64,000 nt of DNA from Polaromonas jejuensis NBRC 106434 (GTDB taxonomy: Bacteria > Pseudomonadota > Gammaproteobacteria > Burkholderiales > Burkholderiaceae_C): contig NZ_BCYO01000007.1 of assembly GCF_001598235.1 (NCBI RefSeq), forward strand, positions 1 to 64,000, read 5' to 3'. Shown here in pieces: positions 36,781 through 46,025 of this stretch. Below the pieces are notes generated by a model, which made no database searches, had not been told where the DNA came from, and saw only the letters and a program-made list of their open reading frames with translations. Numbering within the stretch: position 1 is the first letter of the stretch; each line of letters begins with the position of its first letter. The translations under genes and the position numbers were made by a program.

Positions 36781-38691
36781 TCAGTCACGCACGGGCTTGG
36801 AAAACTTGCCGGGCTTCCTGGCCATGTCGCGGGGCACAAACACCTTGCCGGCCGGCTTGGCGAAACCGGGCTTGCGGTTGGCAAAGTCAGGGCGTGGGGC
36901 GAAGCCTTCGTTGCGTGCGCCAAAGTTGCGGTCTTCGCGGGGAGCAAAGCCGGCGTTGCTGTTGCCAAAGCCGCGGTCGTCCTGACGGCGCGGGCCACGG
37001 TCGTTGAAACCGGAGCGGTCGGCATAAGCATTGCCCTGAGGCGCGGGACGGCCCTGGAAGGCACCGCCGCGGTCATCACGATTGCCGCCAAAGCCGCCGC
37101 CGAAACCACCACGGTCGTCGCGGTTGCCGCCGAAGCCGCCACCAAAACCACCGCCGGCGGGTTTTCTGCCTGCGTAGCCACCGCCGCCGAAGCTGCGGCC
37201 GCCACGATCACCACCGAAATTGCCACGTGGGCGCTCGGACGTCGCGGGGAAACGCTGCTGGGGCTCCAGGCCGGCAATCACACTGGGCTTGAGGTTTTGC
37301 TGCGTGTAGTGCTCGATATCGCCAATCTTGCGGCGGTCGCGGAACTCGGCAATCGTGATCGCCTGACCGCTGCGGCCGGCCCGGCCGGTACGGCCAATGC
37401 GGTGCACATAGTCTTCGGCCTTCATCGGCAAGCCGAAATTGACCACATGGGTAATGCTGGGCACATCCAGGCCGCGGGCGGCCACGTCGGTGGCGACCAG
37501 GATCTGGACGCGGCCGTCGCGGAAAGCCATCAGGCGGCGATTGCGCAGCCCCTGGCTCAGCGCGCCATGCAGGGCCACGGCGCTGAAGTTTTCCTGCACC
37601 AGGTCATTGGCCAGGCCGTCGCATTCCACCTGCGTGCTGGCAAACACCACCACCTGGTTGATGGAGCTGTCGCGCAGCCAGTGGTCCAGCAACTTGCGCT
37701 TGTGCGTCATGTTGTCGGCCCAATGCAGGGTCTGCGTGATGGAGGTGTGCTTGTCTTGCGGCGAGTCGATCTGCACGCGCTGGGGTTCGCGCATGACGCG
37801 GGTCGCCAGTTGCATGATGCGCGGCGCGAACGTGGCGCTGAACATCATGGTCTGCTGGCGCTGCAGCGTCAGCTGGTTGACTTCGGTCAGGTCGTCGGCA
37901 AAACCGAGGTCCAGCATGCGGTCGGCTTCGTCGACCACCAGGAACTGCACCTGGTCGAGCTTGATCTGCATGCTGCGCTGCAGGTCCAGCAGGCGGCCTG
38001 GCGTGGCCACCACGAGGTTGGCGTTTTGCAGCTTGGCGATTTGCAGCTGGTAAGGAATGCCACCCACCACGTTGGCAACACGCAAACCGCGGCAGTGACG
38101 CACGAGGTCGATCGCATCGGCACAGACCTGCTGGGCCAGTTCGCGCGTCGGGCACAGAATCAGCGCGCCAGGCGTGGCGGCCTTGAAGTTGCGCGGGCTG
38201 GTCGGGTCCTTGCGCTTGGGCTTTTTCGGGGGCGCTTCGCCGCGGGCGATGGCTTCCGCGCTCAGGCGTTCAAATTCAGCGCGTTCCTGGCGCTCGGCGG
38301 CTTCCTGCTGCTTGAGCAGGGTGTGCAGCACGGGCAGCAGGAAGGCGGCGGTCTTGCCGCTGCCGGTCTGGCTGGAGACCAGCAAGTCGGTGAATTTTTG
38401 CGCGGCGGGGTCGGCATCCAGGGCCTGCATGGCCTTGGGAATGGTGGCCATCTGCACGGCGGTCGGCTGGGTAAAGCCCATGTCGGCGACGGCCTGCAGC
38501 AGTTCCTTGGCCAGGCCCAGCTTCACGAAGCCGTTGGGCTCGGCGGCGATGGCTTCCAGCGACGTGGCTTCGGCGGCCGCATCGGAAAAGTCAGGGATCA
38601 CCTTGATTTCAACATCGGAAATGATGTCAGAAGCCATGTCGGTGTTGGCTTCGGGCAAAAAGTCGCCACGAGCCTCAAAAGAGTCAGTCAT
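36781..38691 (-). CDS. rhlE: DEAD-box RNA helicase (RhlE-type)
   Basis: A 636-residue helicase. The core holds QPTAVQMATIPKAMQ (Q motif), SSQTGSGKTAAFLLP (I), VVDEADRMLDLGF (DEAD), MFSATFAPRI (SAT) and YVHRIGRTGRAGRSG (VI). The last ~170 residues are an RNA-binding tail of GGF and RGG-like repeats (FGGGFGGNRDDRGG twice in tandem, encoded at 37069-37150). It remodels RNA, probably in ribosome assembly and cold adaptation. The ATG at 38691 is preferred to a GTG four codons earlier. A leader of about 240 bases with several hairpins precedes it. Confidence 0.93.
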   Translation of the reverse strand: MTDSFEARGDFLPEANTDMASDIISDVEIKVIPDFSDAAAEATSLEAIAAEPNGFVKLGLAKELLQAVADMGFTQPTAVQMATIPKAMQALDADPAAQKFTDLLVSSQTGSGKTAAFLLPVLHTLLKQQEAAERQERAEFERLSAEAIARGEAPPKKPKRKDPTSPRNFKAATPGALILCPTRELAQQVCADAIDLVRHCRGLRVANVVGGIPYQLQIAKLQNANLVVATPGRLLDLQRSMQIKLDQVQFLVVDEADRMLDLGFADDLTEVNQLTLQRQQTMMFSATFAPRIMQLATRVMREPQRVQIDSPQDKHTSITQTLHWADNMTHKRKLLDHWLRDSSINQVVVFASTQVECDGLANDLVQENFSAVALHGALSQGLRNRRLMAFRDGRVQILVATDVAARGLDVPSITHVVNFGLPMKAEDYVHRIGRTGRAGRSGQAITIAEFRDRRKIGDIEHYTQQNLKPSVIAGLEPQQRFPATSERPRGNFGGDRGGRSFGGGGYAGRKPAGGGFGGGFGGNRDDRGGFGGGFGGNRDDRGGAFQGRPAPQGNAYADRSGFNDRGPRRQDDRGFGNSNAGFAPREDRNFGARNEGFAPRPDFANRKPGFAKPAGKVFVPRDMARKPGKFSKPVRD

Positions 38692-38936
38692 GTTTTTTCT
38701 CACTAATCACCTGCAAGCAAGGTCTTTGGCACCGAGCCAAAAAAATTGAAGCAGGAAACTACACCTCCTGCGATGCAGAAGGCTTCGTTCATGGTTAATA
38801 AAACATCAACCATCAAACGAATATGCGGTTCAGGAAGAAACTAGCCTGAAGCGGTGACTCTGTCGGTAGAGTCCAAAAGTGTGAGGTAGATGTACAAATG
38901 CAGCGCACCCTGTGCAGCTGCAAGCCTTTGATTATA
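38692..38936 (-). promoter_or_regulatory. Long structured leader and promoter of rhlE
   Basis: TATAAT on the minus strand (38931-38936) would give a ~235-base leader. In transcript order it holds GACTCT/AGAGTC, ATGGTT/AACCAT and GCAGGA/TCCTGC hairpins, the last followed by TTCAATTTTTTT like a terminator. Long structured leaders are usual for cold-inducible helicase genes. The -35 box is weak. Confidence 0.45.
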
Positions 38937-39035
38937 GCGTGGTTTACGGGTTTCTACCAGTCCCCTTGCCGGGCCGGGGTTATTCCAGCCCCTGGCGAGT
39001 GGCCGCCACGGAGCCTGGCGCATCCTCTGCCCGCT

Positions 39036-39092
39036 ATGATTTCAAGAGCTGGCTACACCCATGGCACAAGGGCTACAGGCCTGAAATGCTTC
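39036..39092 (+). repeat. Dispersed element, copy between rhlE and orn
   Basis: GCTATGATTTCAAGAGC, TGGCTACACCC, a spacer and AAGGGCTACAGGCC match the element in order, with several changes. It is intergenic and ends at the 3' end of orn. Confidence 0.65.
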
Positions 39093-39096
39093 AAAA

Positions 39097-39660
39097 TCAC
39101 TTCAAGAAGTGTTCCCGGTAGTGTTCCAGCTCGTCGATCGACTCGTGCACGTCGGCGAGCGCCATATGGCTTTGCCGCTTCTTGAAAGCGTTGTAGACCT
39201 CGGGCTTCCAGCGCTTGGCCAGTTCCTTGAAGGTGCTGACATCGATATTGCGGTAATGGAAAAACGCCTCCAGCTTGGGCATGTACTTGACCAGAAAGCG
39301 CCGGTCCTGGCTGATGGTATTGCCGCACAGGGGCGAGCTGCCCTTGGGCACGTATTTCGCCAGAAACGCCAGCAACTGGGCTTCGGCGTCATGCTCGGTC
39401 ACGGTGCTGGCCTTGACCTTGTCGATCAGCCCGCTGCGGCCGTGGGTGCCCTTGTTCCATTTGTCCATCTGGTCCAGCACCGCGTCGGACTGGTGGATGG
39501 CCAGCACCGGGCCTTCGATGCGCGGGGTGAGTTGCGGGCCGGTGACGATCACGGCAATTTCGATCAGGCGTTCTTTTTCCGGGTCCAGCCCGGTCATTTC
39601 GCAGTCCAGCCAGACGAGGTTCTGGTCCGATTTTTTAAGTAGGGGTTCAATTTCAGGCAT
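39097..39660 (-). CDS. orn: Oligoribonuclease
   Basis: A 187-residue DEDDh exonuclease. The acidic residues appear in [20 protein letters not shown] (DxE), in [10 protein letters not shown] (Asp) and in [12 protein letters not shown] (His and Asp... D-E-D-D-h set). It degrades RNA fragments of two to five nucleotides, including pGpG, and is essential in many proteobacteria. Length is normal. It is divergent from the M48 protease gene with 35 bases between starts. Confidence 0.95.
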   Translation of the reverse strand: MPEIEPLLKKSDQNLVWLDCEMTGLDPEKERLIEIAVIVTGPQLTPRIEGPVLAIHQSDAVLDQMDKWNKGTHGRSGLIDKVKASTVTEHDAEAQLLAFLAKYVPKGSSPLCGNTISQDRRFLVKYMPKLEAFFHYRNIDVSTFKELAKRWKPEVYNAFKKRQSHMALADVHESIDELEHYREHFLK

Positions 39661-39695
39661 CTGGCGATTCTCGCCGATCGCCTAAACTTCCAGCC

Positions 39696-41081
39696 ATGAC
39701 CGACCATTCACTTGTCTTCACCCTGCTGTTCTCAGCCGTCCTGGTGCTGGGGCTGCTCACGAAGTTCTACCTGGCTTCGCGGCAAATACGCCATGTGGCG
39801 CGGCACCGTGACAGCGTGCCGGCGGCGTTTGCGGCCACCATCTCCTTGCAGGCGCACCAGAAAGCGGCCGACTACACCATGGCCAAGGCCCGCTTCGGCC
39901 TGCTGGAAATGGCTTTCGGTGCGGCCGTGCTGCTGGGCTGGACCTTGCTGGGCGGCCTCGATGCGCTGAACCAGGCGCTGCTGCATTCAGGCCTGGCCGC
40001 CTATGGCAGCCTGGCGCCCCAGCTGGCCCTGCTGGCCGCTTTCGGCCTCATCAGCGGCCTGCTGGACCTGCCTTTCACGCTGTACAGCACCTTCAAAATT
40101 GAGGAGCGCTTCGGCTTCAACAAAATGACCTTCAGGCTCTGGCTGCTCGACCTCGTGAAGGCCACGCTGGTCGGCGCCGTCATCGGCCTGCCCATCGTGG
40201 CGCTGATCCTGTGGCTGATGGGCAGCGCGGGCAAGGGCTGGTGGCTGTGGGCCTGGGGCGTGTGGATGGGTTTCAACCTGCTGGTGCTGGTGCTCTACCC
40301 CACGGTGATCGCCCCCCTGTTCAACAAGTTCAAGCCGCTGGAAGACGAAGCCCTGAAGGCGCGGGTGACGGCCTTGATGCAGCGCTGCGGCTTTGCGGCC
40401 AAAGGCCTGTTCGTGATGGACGGCAGCAAGCGCTCGGCCCATGCCAACGCCTATTTCACCGGCTTCGGCGCGGCCAAGCGCGTGGTGTTTTACGACACCC
40501 TGCTCAAGCAGCTGAACCCCGGCGAGGTCGATGCCGTGCTGGCGCACGAGCTGGGTCACTTCAAGCACAAGCACATCCTCAAACGCATCGTCGCCATGTT
40601 TGCCATGAGCCTGGCCGGCTTTGCGCTGCTGGGCTGGCTGTCGTCGCAGGTGTGGTTTTACACGGGCCTGGGTGTCAGGCCGAATATGGCCCCCACGCTT
40701 GGCGCTATCGCGTCCGCGCTGCCCCCCGGGGGGGCGCTCGCGCCTTGGGGCGGCCCGGCGTCGCTCATAACCGTTCCCAACGACGCGCTGGCCCTGCTGC
40801 TGTTCCTGCTGGTGGTGCCGCTCTTCAGCTTTTTTGTCTCGCCGGTATTTGCCCAGTTCTCGCGCAAGCATGAATTCGAAGCCGACGCCTATGCCGTGGC
40901 GCAAACGGACGGCGGGGATTTGCGCAGCGCCCTGCTCAAGCTGTACCAGGACAACGCCAGCACGCTCACGCCCGACCCGGTGTTTGTGAAGTTTTACTAT
41001 TCGCATCCGCCGGCGTCCGAGCGGCTGCAACGCATGACCGCTCCCGGCATCAACCCTTCTCCAGAAAGCGCAGCCCCATGA
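39696..41081 (+). CDS. M48-family membrane metalloprotease (Ste24/CAAX-protease-like)
   Basis: A 461-residue integral membrane protease. The zinc site LAHELGHFKHKH (HExxH) is at about residues 283-294, and the third ligand Glu is in HEFEADAYA at about 390. About six membrane helices surround it. It probably removes or degrades membrane proteins. Odd point: residues about 331-357 (APTLGAIASALPPGGALAPW onward) are encoded by a GC-rich dispersed repeat, a clean in-frame insertion between two membrane segments. The stop overlaps the next start (ATGA). Confidence 0.9.
   Translation: MTDHSLVFTLLFSAVLVLGLLTKFYLASRQIRHVARHRDSVPAAFAATISLQAHQKAADYTMAKARFGLLEMAFGAAVLLGWTLLGGLDALNQALLHSGLAAYGSLAPQLALLAAFGLISGLLDLPFTLYSTFKIEERFGFNKMTFRLWLLDLVKATLVGAVIGLPIVALILWLMGSAGKGWWLWAWGVWMGFNLLVLVLYPTVIAPLFNKFKPLEDEALKARVTALMQRCGFAAKGLFVMDGSKRSAHANAYFTGFGAAKRVVFYDTLLKQLNPGEVDAVLAHELGHFKHKHILKRIVAMFAMSLAGFALLGWLSSQVWFYTGLGVRPNMAPTLGAIASALPPGGALAPWGGPASLITVPNDALALLLFLLVVPLFSFFVSPVFAQFSRKHEFEADAYAVAQTDGGDLRSALLKLYQDNASTLTPDPVFVKFYYSHPPASERLQRMTAPGINPSPESAAP
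40688..40766 (+). repeat. GC-rich dispersed repeat, in frame inside the M48 protease gene
   Basis: GGCCCCCACGCTT, a spacer, GCGCTGCCCCCCGGGGGGGC and CTTGGGGCGGCCCGGC match the 83-bp unit that is tandemly repeated at 44529-44694. About 79 bases (a multiple near 3) add roughly 26 residues without breaking the frame. Confidence 0.8.
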
Positions 41082-41398
41082 GCAACCCGATCCATCAAAA
41101 CCGCCGCGCGCTGAGCGCCACGGAAATCGTCACGCAGTTGAGCAAGCTCAATGGCGAACAGCCGCTTGGCTGGCGCCTGATGGAGGGCGCGCTCGAAAAA
41201 ACCTTCAGCTTCAAAAACTACCACGAAACCATAGGCTTCGTGAACGCGGTGGCCTTCATCGCCAATGCCGAAGACCACCACCCGGACCTGGCGGTGAGCT
41301 ACAGCAAATGCACGGTGCGCTTCAACACCCACGATGTGCAGGGCATTTCTGTCAGCGACTTCTTTTGCGCGTCCAAGGTTGACGCCTTGCTGGCTTGA
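41078..41398 (+). CDS. phhB: Pterin-4a-carbinolamine dehydratase
   Basis: A 106-residue protein of the PCD/DCoH family. The active-site signature AEDHHPDLAVSYSKCTVRFN at about residues 65-84 has the two conserved His residues. It recycles the pterin cofactor of aromatic hydroxylases; a role in molybdopterin or 1-carbon metabolism has also been proposed for bacterial members. No phenylalanine hydroxylase is nearby. Overlaps the M48 gene by 4 bases and the rsgA start. Confidence 0.9.
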   Translation: MSNPIHQNRRALSATEIVTQLSKLNGEQPLGWRLMEGALEKTFSFKNYHETIGFVNAVAFIANAEDHHPDLAVSYSKCTVRFNTHDVQGISVSDFFCASKVDALLA

Positions 41399-42378
41399 GC
41401 AAGCCGGCGCGGCCGCCGCGTTCCGGCGCGGCACCGGTGTCGGGCACACGGGCGGGTCTGGTGGTGGCCGGTTTCGGCCGCCATGTGCTGGTGGAAACGG
41501 ATGCCGGCGAACGCGTGATCTGCCACCCGCGCGGCAAGAAAAGCCAGGCCGTCGTCGGCGACCGCATTCGCTGGCTGCCTTCCGAGGATGAAGGCACCAT
41601 CGAAAAAATCGAGGCGCGCAGCAACCTGTTTTACCGGCAGGACGAGATGCGCACCAAGTCCTTCGCCGCCAACCTCGACCAGGTCCTCATCCTGATCGCC
41701 GCCGAACCGGAGTTTTCGGAAAGCCAGCTGACGCGGGCCCTGATTGCCGCCGAGGCCGAGCGCATCACACCCATCATTGCGCTGAATAAAAGCGATCTGG
41801 CCGAGCCCTTTGCCCGCGCCTGGGCCAGGCTCGCGCCCTACCGGGCCATGGGCTACCAGATGCTGTCGCTGGCGATCAAGCCCAGGGCGTCCGCGACCCC
41901 GCCGGATGACGCGCAGACCGCCGAACTGCTGGCGCTGCTGCGCGGCAAAAAGACGCTGGTGCTAGGCCCTTCGGGCGCCGGAAAAAGCAGTTTGACCAAT
42001 CTCCTGGTGCCCCAGGCACGGGTGCTGACGGCCGAGATCTCCCAGGCCCTGAACTCGGGCAAGCACACTACCACCAGCACCACGCTGTACTGGGTAGATG
42101 CCGATGGCGATGGGGCCCGGAACACGGCACTGATCGACTCGCCAGGTTTTCAGGAGTTTGGCCTGCACCACATCGACCCCATGCAGCTGGCCAACTACAT
42201 GCCCGACTTCAAGGCGCATGCGCAGGACTGCAGGTTCTACAACTGCACGCACCTGCATGAACCCGGCTGCGGTGTGATTTCTGAGGTCAATTCGACCTCC
42301 AGCCCAAGCGCCATCAGCGCAAACCGCTATCGTTTATATAGCGAACTGTTTGCCGAGCTGTCGCAGACCCGCTACTGA
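41395..42378 (+). CDS. rsgA: Ribosome small-subunit-dependent GTPase RsgA
   Basis: A 327-residue circularly permuted GTPase. An OB-fold occupies about residues 20-75; then G4 ALNKSDL, G1 LGPSGAGKSSLTNLL and G3 IDSPGFQEFGL occur in permuted order, and a zinc-knuckle domain follows (CRFYNCTHLHEPGC). It checks late 30S maturation. The start is a TTG that overlaps the previous stop (TTGA); a GTG about 14 codons on is an alternative. Last gene of the M48-phhB-rsgA transcript. Confidence 0.94.
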   Translation: MSKPARPPRSGAAPVSGTRAGLVVAGFGRHVLVETDAGERVICHPRGKKSQAVVGDRIRWLPSEDEGTIEKIEARSNLFYRQDEMRTKSFAANLDQVLILIAAEPEFSESQLTRALIAAEAERITPIIALNKSDLAEPFARAWARLAPYRAMGYQMLSLAIKPRASATPPDDAQTAELLALLRGKKTLVLGPSGAGKSSLTNLLVPQARVLTAEISQALNSGKHTTTSTTLYWVDADGDGARNTALIDSPGFQEFGLHHIDPMQLANYMPDFKAHAQDCRFYNCTHLHEPGCGVISEVNSTSSPSAISANRYRLYSELFAELSQTRY

Positions 42379-42387
42379 AACGAAGGC

Positions 42388-43464
42388 TCAGGCGGCCAGC
42401 AAGGGCCGCAGGGCGGCGACCAGGGCCTCGCATTGCGCCGGCGTCCCGATGCTGATGCGCAGGTACTGCTCAATACGCGGAAGGCGGAAATGGCGCACCA
42501 GAATGCCTTGCGCGCGCAAACGCTGCGCCAGCAGCGCCGCATCGTGCCGCGGATGCCGCGTGAAGAGGAAGTTCGTGGCCGATGGCAGCACTTCGAAGCC
42601 CAGCGCCGTGAGTTGCGCTGCGAGCGACTCACGGCTTTGCATCACGGCCCGCCGGGTCTGCTCGAAGTAATCAACGTCTTCATAGGCCGCAATGGCTCCG
42701 GCGATCGCCAGCCGGTCCAGCGGGTAGGAGTTGAAGCTGTTCTTCACACGCTCCAGCGCATCGATCAGGTGCCGCGCCCCGGCCGCAAAGCCCACCCGCA
42801 GGCCGGCCAGCGAGCGCGATTTCGACAGGGTCTGCACCACCAGAAGATTCGGATAGCGGTCGATCAGCTGGATCGCGCTTTCACCGCCGAAGTCGACATA
42901 GGCCTCATCAACCAGCACCACCTGCCCGGGCTGGCCCTGCAGCAGCTGCTCCACGTCGGCCAGCGGCAGCGCCCTGCCCGTGGGGGCATTCGGGTTGGCA
43001 ATAACCACCCCGGCGACGGTCTGCGCGCGCCGGTAGTCCTCGACCCGGATGACCATGTTGTCATCAAGCGGTACCTGTTCGGCGCTGATGCCATACAGGC
43101 GGCAATACACTTGGTAGAAGCTGTAGCTGATGTCCGGCATCAGGAGCGGCTTGTGCTGCTGGAAAAAGGCAAAGAAGGCGTGCGCCAGCACCTCGTCGGA
43201 GCCATTGCCCACAAAGACCTGATCGGCCGCCATGCCGTGATGGCGGGCAATCACCTCACGCAAGGCAGTGGACTCGGGATCGGGATAGAGCTGCAGGCCC
43301 TGCTGAGCGGCCGCCGTGATGGCCTGCACCACACGGGGCGATGCCGGATACGGGTTTTCGTTGGTGTTGAGCTTGACCAGTCGGTCGATTTTCGGCTGCT
43401 CGCCGGGCACATAGGGCTTGAGGCCGGCGACCACCGGACTCCAGAAGCTTTGGGAAGCGCTCAT
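42388..43464 (-). CDS. hisC: Histidinol-phosphate aminotransferase
   Basis: A 358-residue fold-type I PLP enzyme. Conserved parts: [15 protein letters not shown] at the N-terminus, [25 protein letters not shown] and the PLP lysine in [20 protein letters not shown]. It transaminates imidazole acetol phosphate in histidine synthesis and may accept aromatic amino acids. It is away from other his genes in this window; it lies 22 bases after the CobD-like gene on the same strand. Confidence 0.92.
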   Translation of the reverse strand: MSASQSFWSPVVAGLKPYVPGEQPKIDRLVKLNTNENPYPASPRVVQAITAAAQQGLQLYPDPESTALREVIARHHGMAADQVFVGNGSDEVLAHAFFAFFQQHKPLLMPDISYSFYQVYCRLYGISAEQVPLDDNMVIRVEDYRRAQTVAGVVIANPNAPTGRALPLADVEQLLQGQPGQVVLVDEAYVDFGGESAIQLIDRYPNLLVVQTLSKSRSLAGLRVGFAAGARHLIDALERVKNSFNSYPLDRLAIAGAIAAYEDVDYFEQTRRAVMQSRESLAAQLTALGFEVLPSATNFLFTRHPRHDAALLAQRLRAQGILVRHFRLPRIEQYLRISIGTPAQCEALVAALRPLLAA

Positions 43465-43486
43465 ATCAAATCAAATATCGCAAACA

Positions 43487-44506
43487 TCAGCCCAGCAGGC
43501 GCGCCAGGGTCAGCAGGGCCAGCAGCACCATCCACAGCACCACGGAGCGCCACACCAGGCCCACGATGCTGCGCAGATGGGCCACTTCGGCCACCCGCCC
43601 CGGCATGGATTCCGTGGCGGTCACGTCTTCGCCATCAAGTCCGCCCGCCTGAAACGCGGGCGAGGCATCGGGCGAGAACATGGTCTTGAGCACTTCCCCT
43701 CCCAAACGCACATTCACCGCGCCCGAGGTGGCGGCAAGAATGACGCCATCGTTGCGGTTTTCAGAGGTGGCCGGCGCATTGGCCGGGAAGCGCTGCGTGT
43801 AGCTGCGCCAGGCATCAATGGCGTCTTCAAAACTCCCCACGACCGCAAAACCCAGCGCGGTCACACGGGCGGGCACAAAATCGATGAGGCCCCAGGCGCG
43901 AACGGCAGCCAGTTGCAAGGCCGGGCTGGCATCCTCCGTGGCGGATTTGCTTTCGTAGACCCAGTAACGCGCCACGAATTCGCTCATGCGGTAAAACACC
44001 GCGCCGGCGGGCCCCAGACCCAGCGCCGCGAGCACGGAAAACCAGCTCAGCACCCCAAACACATGGCGATGGGCGGCCAGCACCGAGTATTCAATCACGT
44101 GGCGCACGATTTCACTGCGCGGCAACTCACTGGCATCGACCTGGCGCCACTGGGCCAGCAACTCGCGTGCCGTGGCTTCATCGCCGTCGTCCAGCGCGTC
44201 GCGAATATCGGTGAAGTAATGGCTGAATTGCCGGAAACCCAGCGTGACATACAAAATGGCCACGCTCCACGCGAAAGCCAGCAGCACACTCACGCGCCAG
44301 AGCAGCCAGTGGACCAGCAGGGTCAGCAGCGCAGGGACAACCGCAGCGACCGTCCAGGTAATCCATCCATGGTGGGGCTTGCCGGCATCCAGGCTGCGAT
44401 TGCTCCAGCGGGTCCAGCCCAGAAGACCGGCATGAACCCAGTTGCCACGGGCCAGCGGCCGTGCCTGTTCGAGGATGAGGGCAAACAATACGGCAAAAAA
44501 GCTCAT
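43487..44506 (-). CDS. CobD/CbiB-family membrane protein
   Basis: A 339-residue membrane protein similar to CobD/CbiB (adenosylcobinamide-phosphate synthase fold). Visible: MSFFAVLFALILEQARPLAR, LGFRQFSHYFTDIRDAL, VIEYSVLAAHRHVFGVLSWF and GLIDFVPARVTALGFAVVG. No other cobalamin genes are nearby and betaproteobacteria carry such stand-alone homologues, so a role outside B12 synthesis is possible. Probably co-transcribed with hisC. Confidence 0.8.
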   Translation of the reverse strand: MSFFAVLFALILEQARPLARGNWVHAGLLGWTRWSNRSLDAGKPHHGWITWTVAAVVPALLTLLVHWLLWRVSVLLAFAWSVAILYVTLGFRQFSHYFTDIRDALDDGDEATARELLAQWRQVDASELPRSEIVRHVIEYSVLAAHRHVFGVLSWFSVLAALGLGPAGAVFYRMSEFVARYWVYESKSATEDASPALQLAAVRAWGLIDFVPARVTALGFAVVGSFEDAIDAWRSYTQRFPANAPATSENRNDGVILAATSGAVNVRLGGEVLKTMFSPDASPAFQAGGLDGEDVTATESMPGRVAEVAHLRSIVGLVWRSVVLWMVLLALLTLARLLG

Positions 44507-44528
44507 GCCAAATCATAACGGGGTAAAT

Positions 44529-44700
44529 GGCCCCCACGCTTTTCGCTTCGCGTAATGCGCTGCCCCCCGAGGGGGCTGGCCTTGCTTGGGGCGGCCCGGC
44601 ACTACGGCCGTGGCCCCCACGCTTGTCACTGCGTGTACTGCGCTGCCCCCCGAGGGGGCTGGCCTTGCTTGGGGCGGCCCGGCGCTGTGGCCGTGGCCCC
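44529..44700 (+). repeat. Two tandem 83-bp copies of the GC-rich repeat
   Basis: Units 44529-44611 and 44612-44694, plus a stub GGCCCC. Each has GGCCCCCACGCTT, then GCGCTGCCCCCCGAGGGGGC, then TTGCTTGGGGCGGCCCGGC and GGCCGT. The inner CCCCCGAGGGGG is palindromic. It lies between the 5' end of the cobD-like gene and the 3' end of the nudix gene. Confidence 0.85.
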
Positions 44701-44731
44701 AGAACCCGCGGTCTTGCGGTTACCGCCCGCC

Positions 44732-45439
44732 TCAGGCGCTCAGAAAGCGGTACAGGTTGCGCAGCATGCCGGCGGTCGCGCCCCAGATGTAGCGCTCCCG
44801 GCCCTCGCCGTCGTCCGCCTCAGCCACGGGGTCGGTGTAGGGCATGGACAGCCACTGACGTATCACGCCATCAAATTCAAGCTCGTGGCGGCGGTGATGC
44901 GCCGGATTCATCAGGTAGCCAAGCGGTACTTCAAACACGTCCGCCACTTCGCCGGGGTTGGGTCGCAACACGAAGCCTGGCCTCACCAAAGCCACGACCG
45001 GCGTGATGATGAAGGCGGTTCCCGTCACATAAGTGGGCAGCGTCCCCAGCACCTCCACATGGTCACGCGGCAAGGCGATTTCTTCCTGCGCTTCCCGCAG
45101 GGCGGTGTCCACGGCATCGCGGTCGGACGCGTCGGTGCGCCCCCCGGGCAAGGCCACCTGCCCCGAGTGGGTCGAGAGGTTGCTGCCTCGCTCGGTCAGC
45201 AGCAAGGTGAGCTGGTCGCGCATCACCAGCGGCAAGAGCACGGCCGCAAGCGCCGGTTGGCGGTCGGCAAATTTCTTTTCCACGCTGTGCTCGGGCGTCC
45301 AGACCGGCGGATGCCTGAATCGCTCGCGCAGGGCCTGCGGCGTGAGGCGGTCTAGGGAGACGCCCGCCAGGTGATCATCGATGCCCAGCACCGGGATGCT
45401 GCGGGGGTCAAACTTTGGCAAAGGCTTGTAGGCGTTCAT
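44732..45439 (-). CDS. Nudix hydrolase, CoA pyrophosphatase type
   Basis: A 235-residue Nudix protein. The CoA-specific motif LLTERGSNLSTHSGQVALPG precedes the Nudix box, which runs GGRTDASDRDAVDTALREAQ then EEIAL. It should split CoA derivatives into phosphopantetheine and 3',5'-ADP. The first Glu of the box is Asp here, otherwise the catalytic REAQEE core is intact. The ATG at 45439 places the start after the rplS terminator. Separate transcription from rplS is likely. Confidence 0.88.
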   Translation of the reverse strand: MNAYKPLPKFDPRSIPVLGIDDHLAGVSLDRLTPQALRERFRHPPVWTPEHSVEKKFADRQPALAAVLLPLVMRDQLTLLLTERGSNLSTHSGQVALPGGRTDASDRDAVDTALREAQEEIALPRDHVEVLGTLPTYVTGTAFIITPVVALVRPGFVLRPNPGEVADVFEVPLGYLMNPAHHRRHELEFDGVIRQWLSMPYTDPVAEADDGEGRERYIWGATAGMLRNLYRFLSA

Positions 45440-45462
45440 ACAGGGCAAAGCGTAACAGGCAT

Positions 45463-45489
45463 AAAAAAAGCCGCCCAAAAGAGCGGCTT
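45463..45489 (-). terminator. Intrinsic terminator of the rpsP-rimM-trmD-rplS operon
   Basis: On the minus strand AAGCCGC, an 8-base loop, GCGGCTT, then TTTTTTT. It lies 22 bases after the rplS stop. Confidence 0.85.
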
Positions 45490-45510
45490 TTCGAGAGCAT
45501 CAAGGGCTTA

Positions 45511-45876
45511 TCAAGCTGCCTTGGCGCCCAGTTTTTCCTTGATACGTGCAGATTTACCGCTGCGGCTGCGCAGGTAGTACAGCTTGGCACGGCGCACATC
45601 ACCACGGCGCTTCACTTCGATCTTGGCGATCAGTGGGCTGTAGACCTGGAAGGTACGCTCAACGCCTTCGCCGTTCGAAATCTTGCGAACGATGAAGCTG
45701 GAGTTGAGGCCGCGATTGCGCTTGGCAATCACCACACCTTCAAAAGCCTGCACGCGCTTGCGGGTACCTTCAACCACGTTCACGCTCACGATGACGGTGT
45801 CGCCAGGTGCGTAAGCAGGAATGGTTTTGTTCAGGCGAGCAATTTCTTCCTGCTCAAGAGTCTGGATCAGATTCAT
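45511..45876 (-). CDS. rplS: Ribosomal protein L19
   Basis: A 121-residue L19. Typical motifs are [13 protein letters not shown] [40 protein letters not shown] and [20 protein letters not shown]. It sits at the 30S/50S interface. Last gene of the conserved rpsP-rimM-trmD-rplS operon, 149 bases after trmD. Confidence 0.98.
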   Translation of the reverse strand: MNLIQTLEQEEIARLNKTIPAYAPGDTVIVSVNVVEGTRKRVQAFEGVVIAKRNRGLNSSFIVRKISNGEGVERTFQVYSPLIAKIEVKRRGDVRRAKLYYLRSRSGKSARIKEKLGAKAA

Positions 45877-46025
45877 AATTTTTCCATCTATCTTTTTCGC
45901 TCATGCACGCGCTACGCTAAAGACCGCAAATCCATGGATTCACCCGAAGACAATCAGATGGTTGCAGTGGCCGCCAGAGGATCGAAAAGCGTTTGATTAT
46001 AGCAACTTGAGCGCACAGCGCCAAA

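Noticed and set aside
39736..41030. Frame problem in the M48 gene caused by sequencing error around 40.7 kb
   Set aside because: The frame stays open on both sides, the extra segment is a recognisable repeat unit and the zinc site is intact downstream.
42300..42350. CGCTATCGTTTATATAGCG in rsgA as a further dispersed element copy
   Set aside because: It encodes a normal conserved part of RsgA (RYRLYSEL) and lacks the GCGCCC core and right part.
43487..44506. Cobalamin synthesis function for the CobD/CbiB-like gene
   Set aside because: No other cobalamin genes in the window and the homologue is a stand-alone family in betaproteobacteria; family name kept without pathway claim.
45970..46020. 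ATTATAGCAACTTGAGCGC before rplS as an element copy
   Set aside because: Only a few bases match and the right half is absent; more likely ordinary leader sequence.
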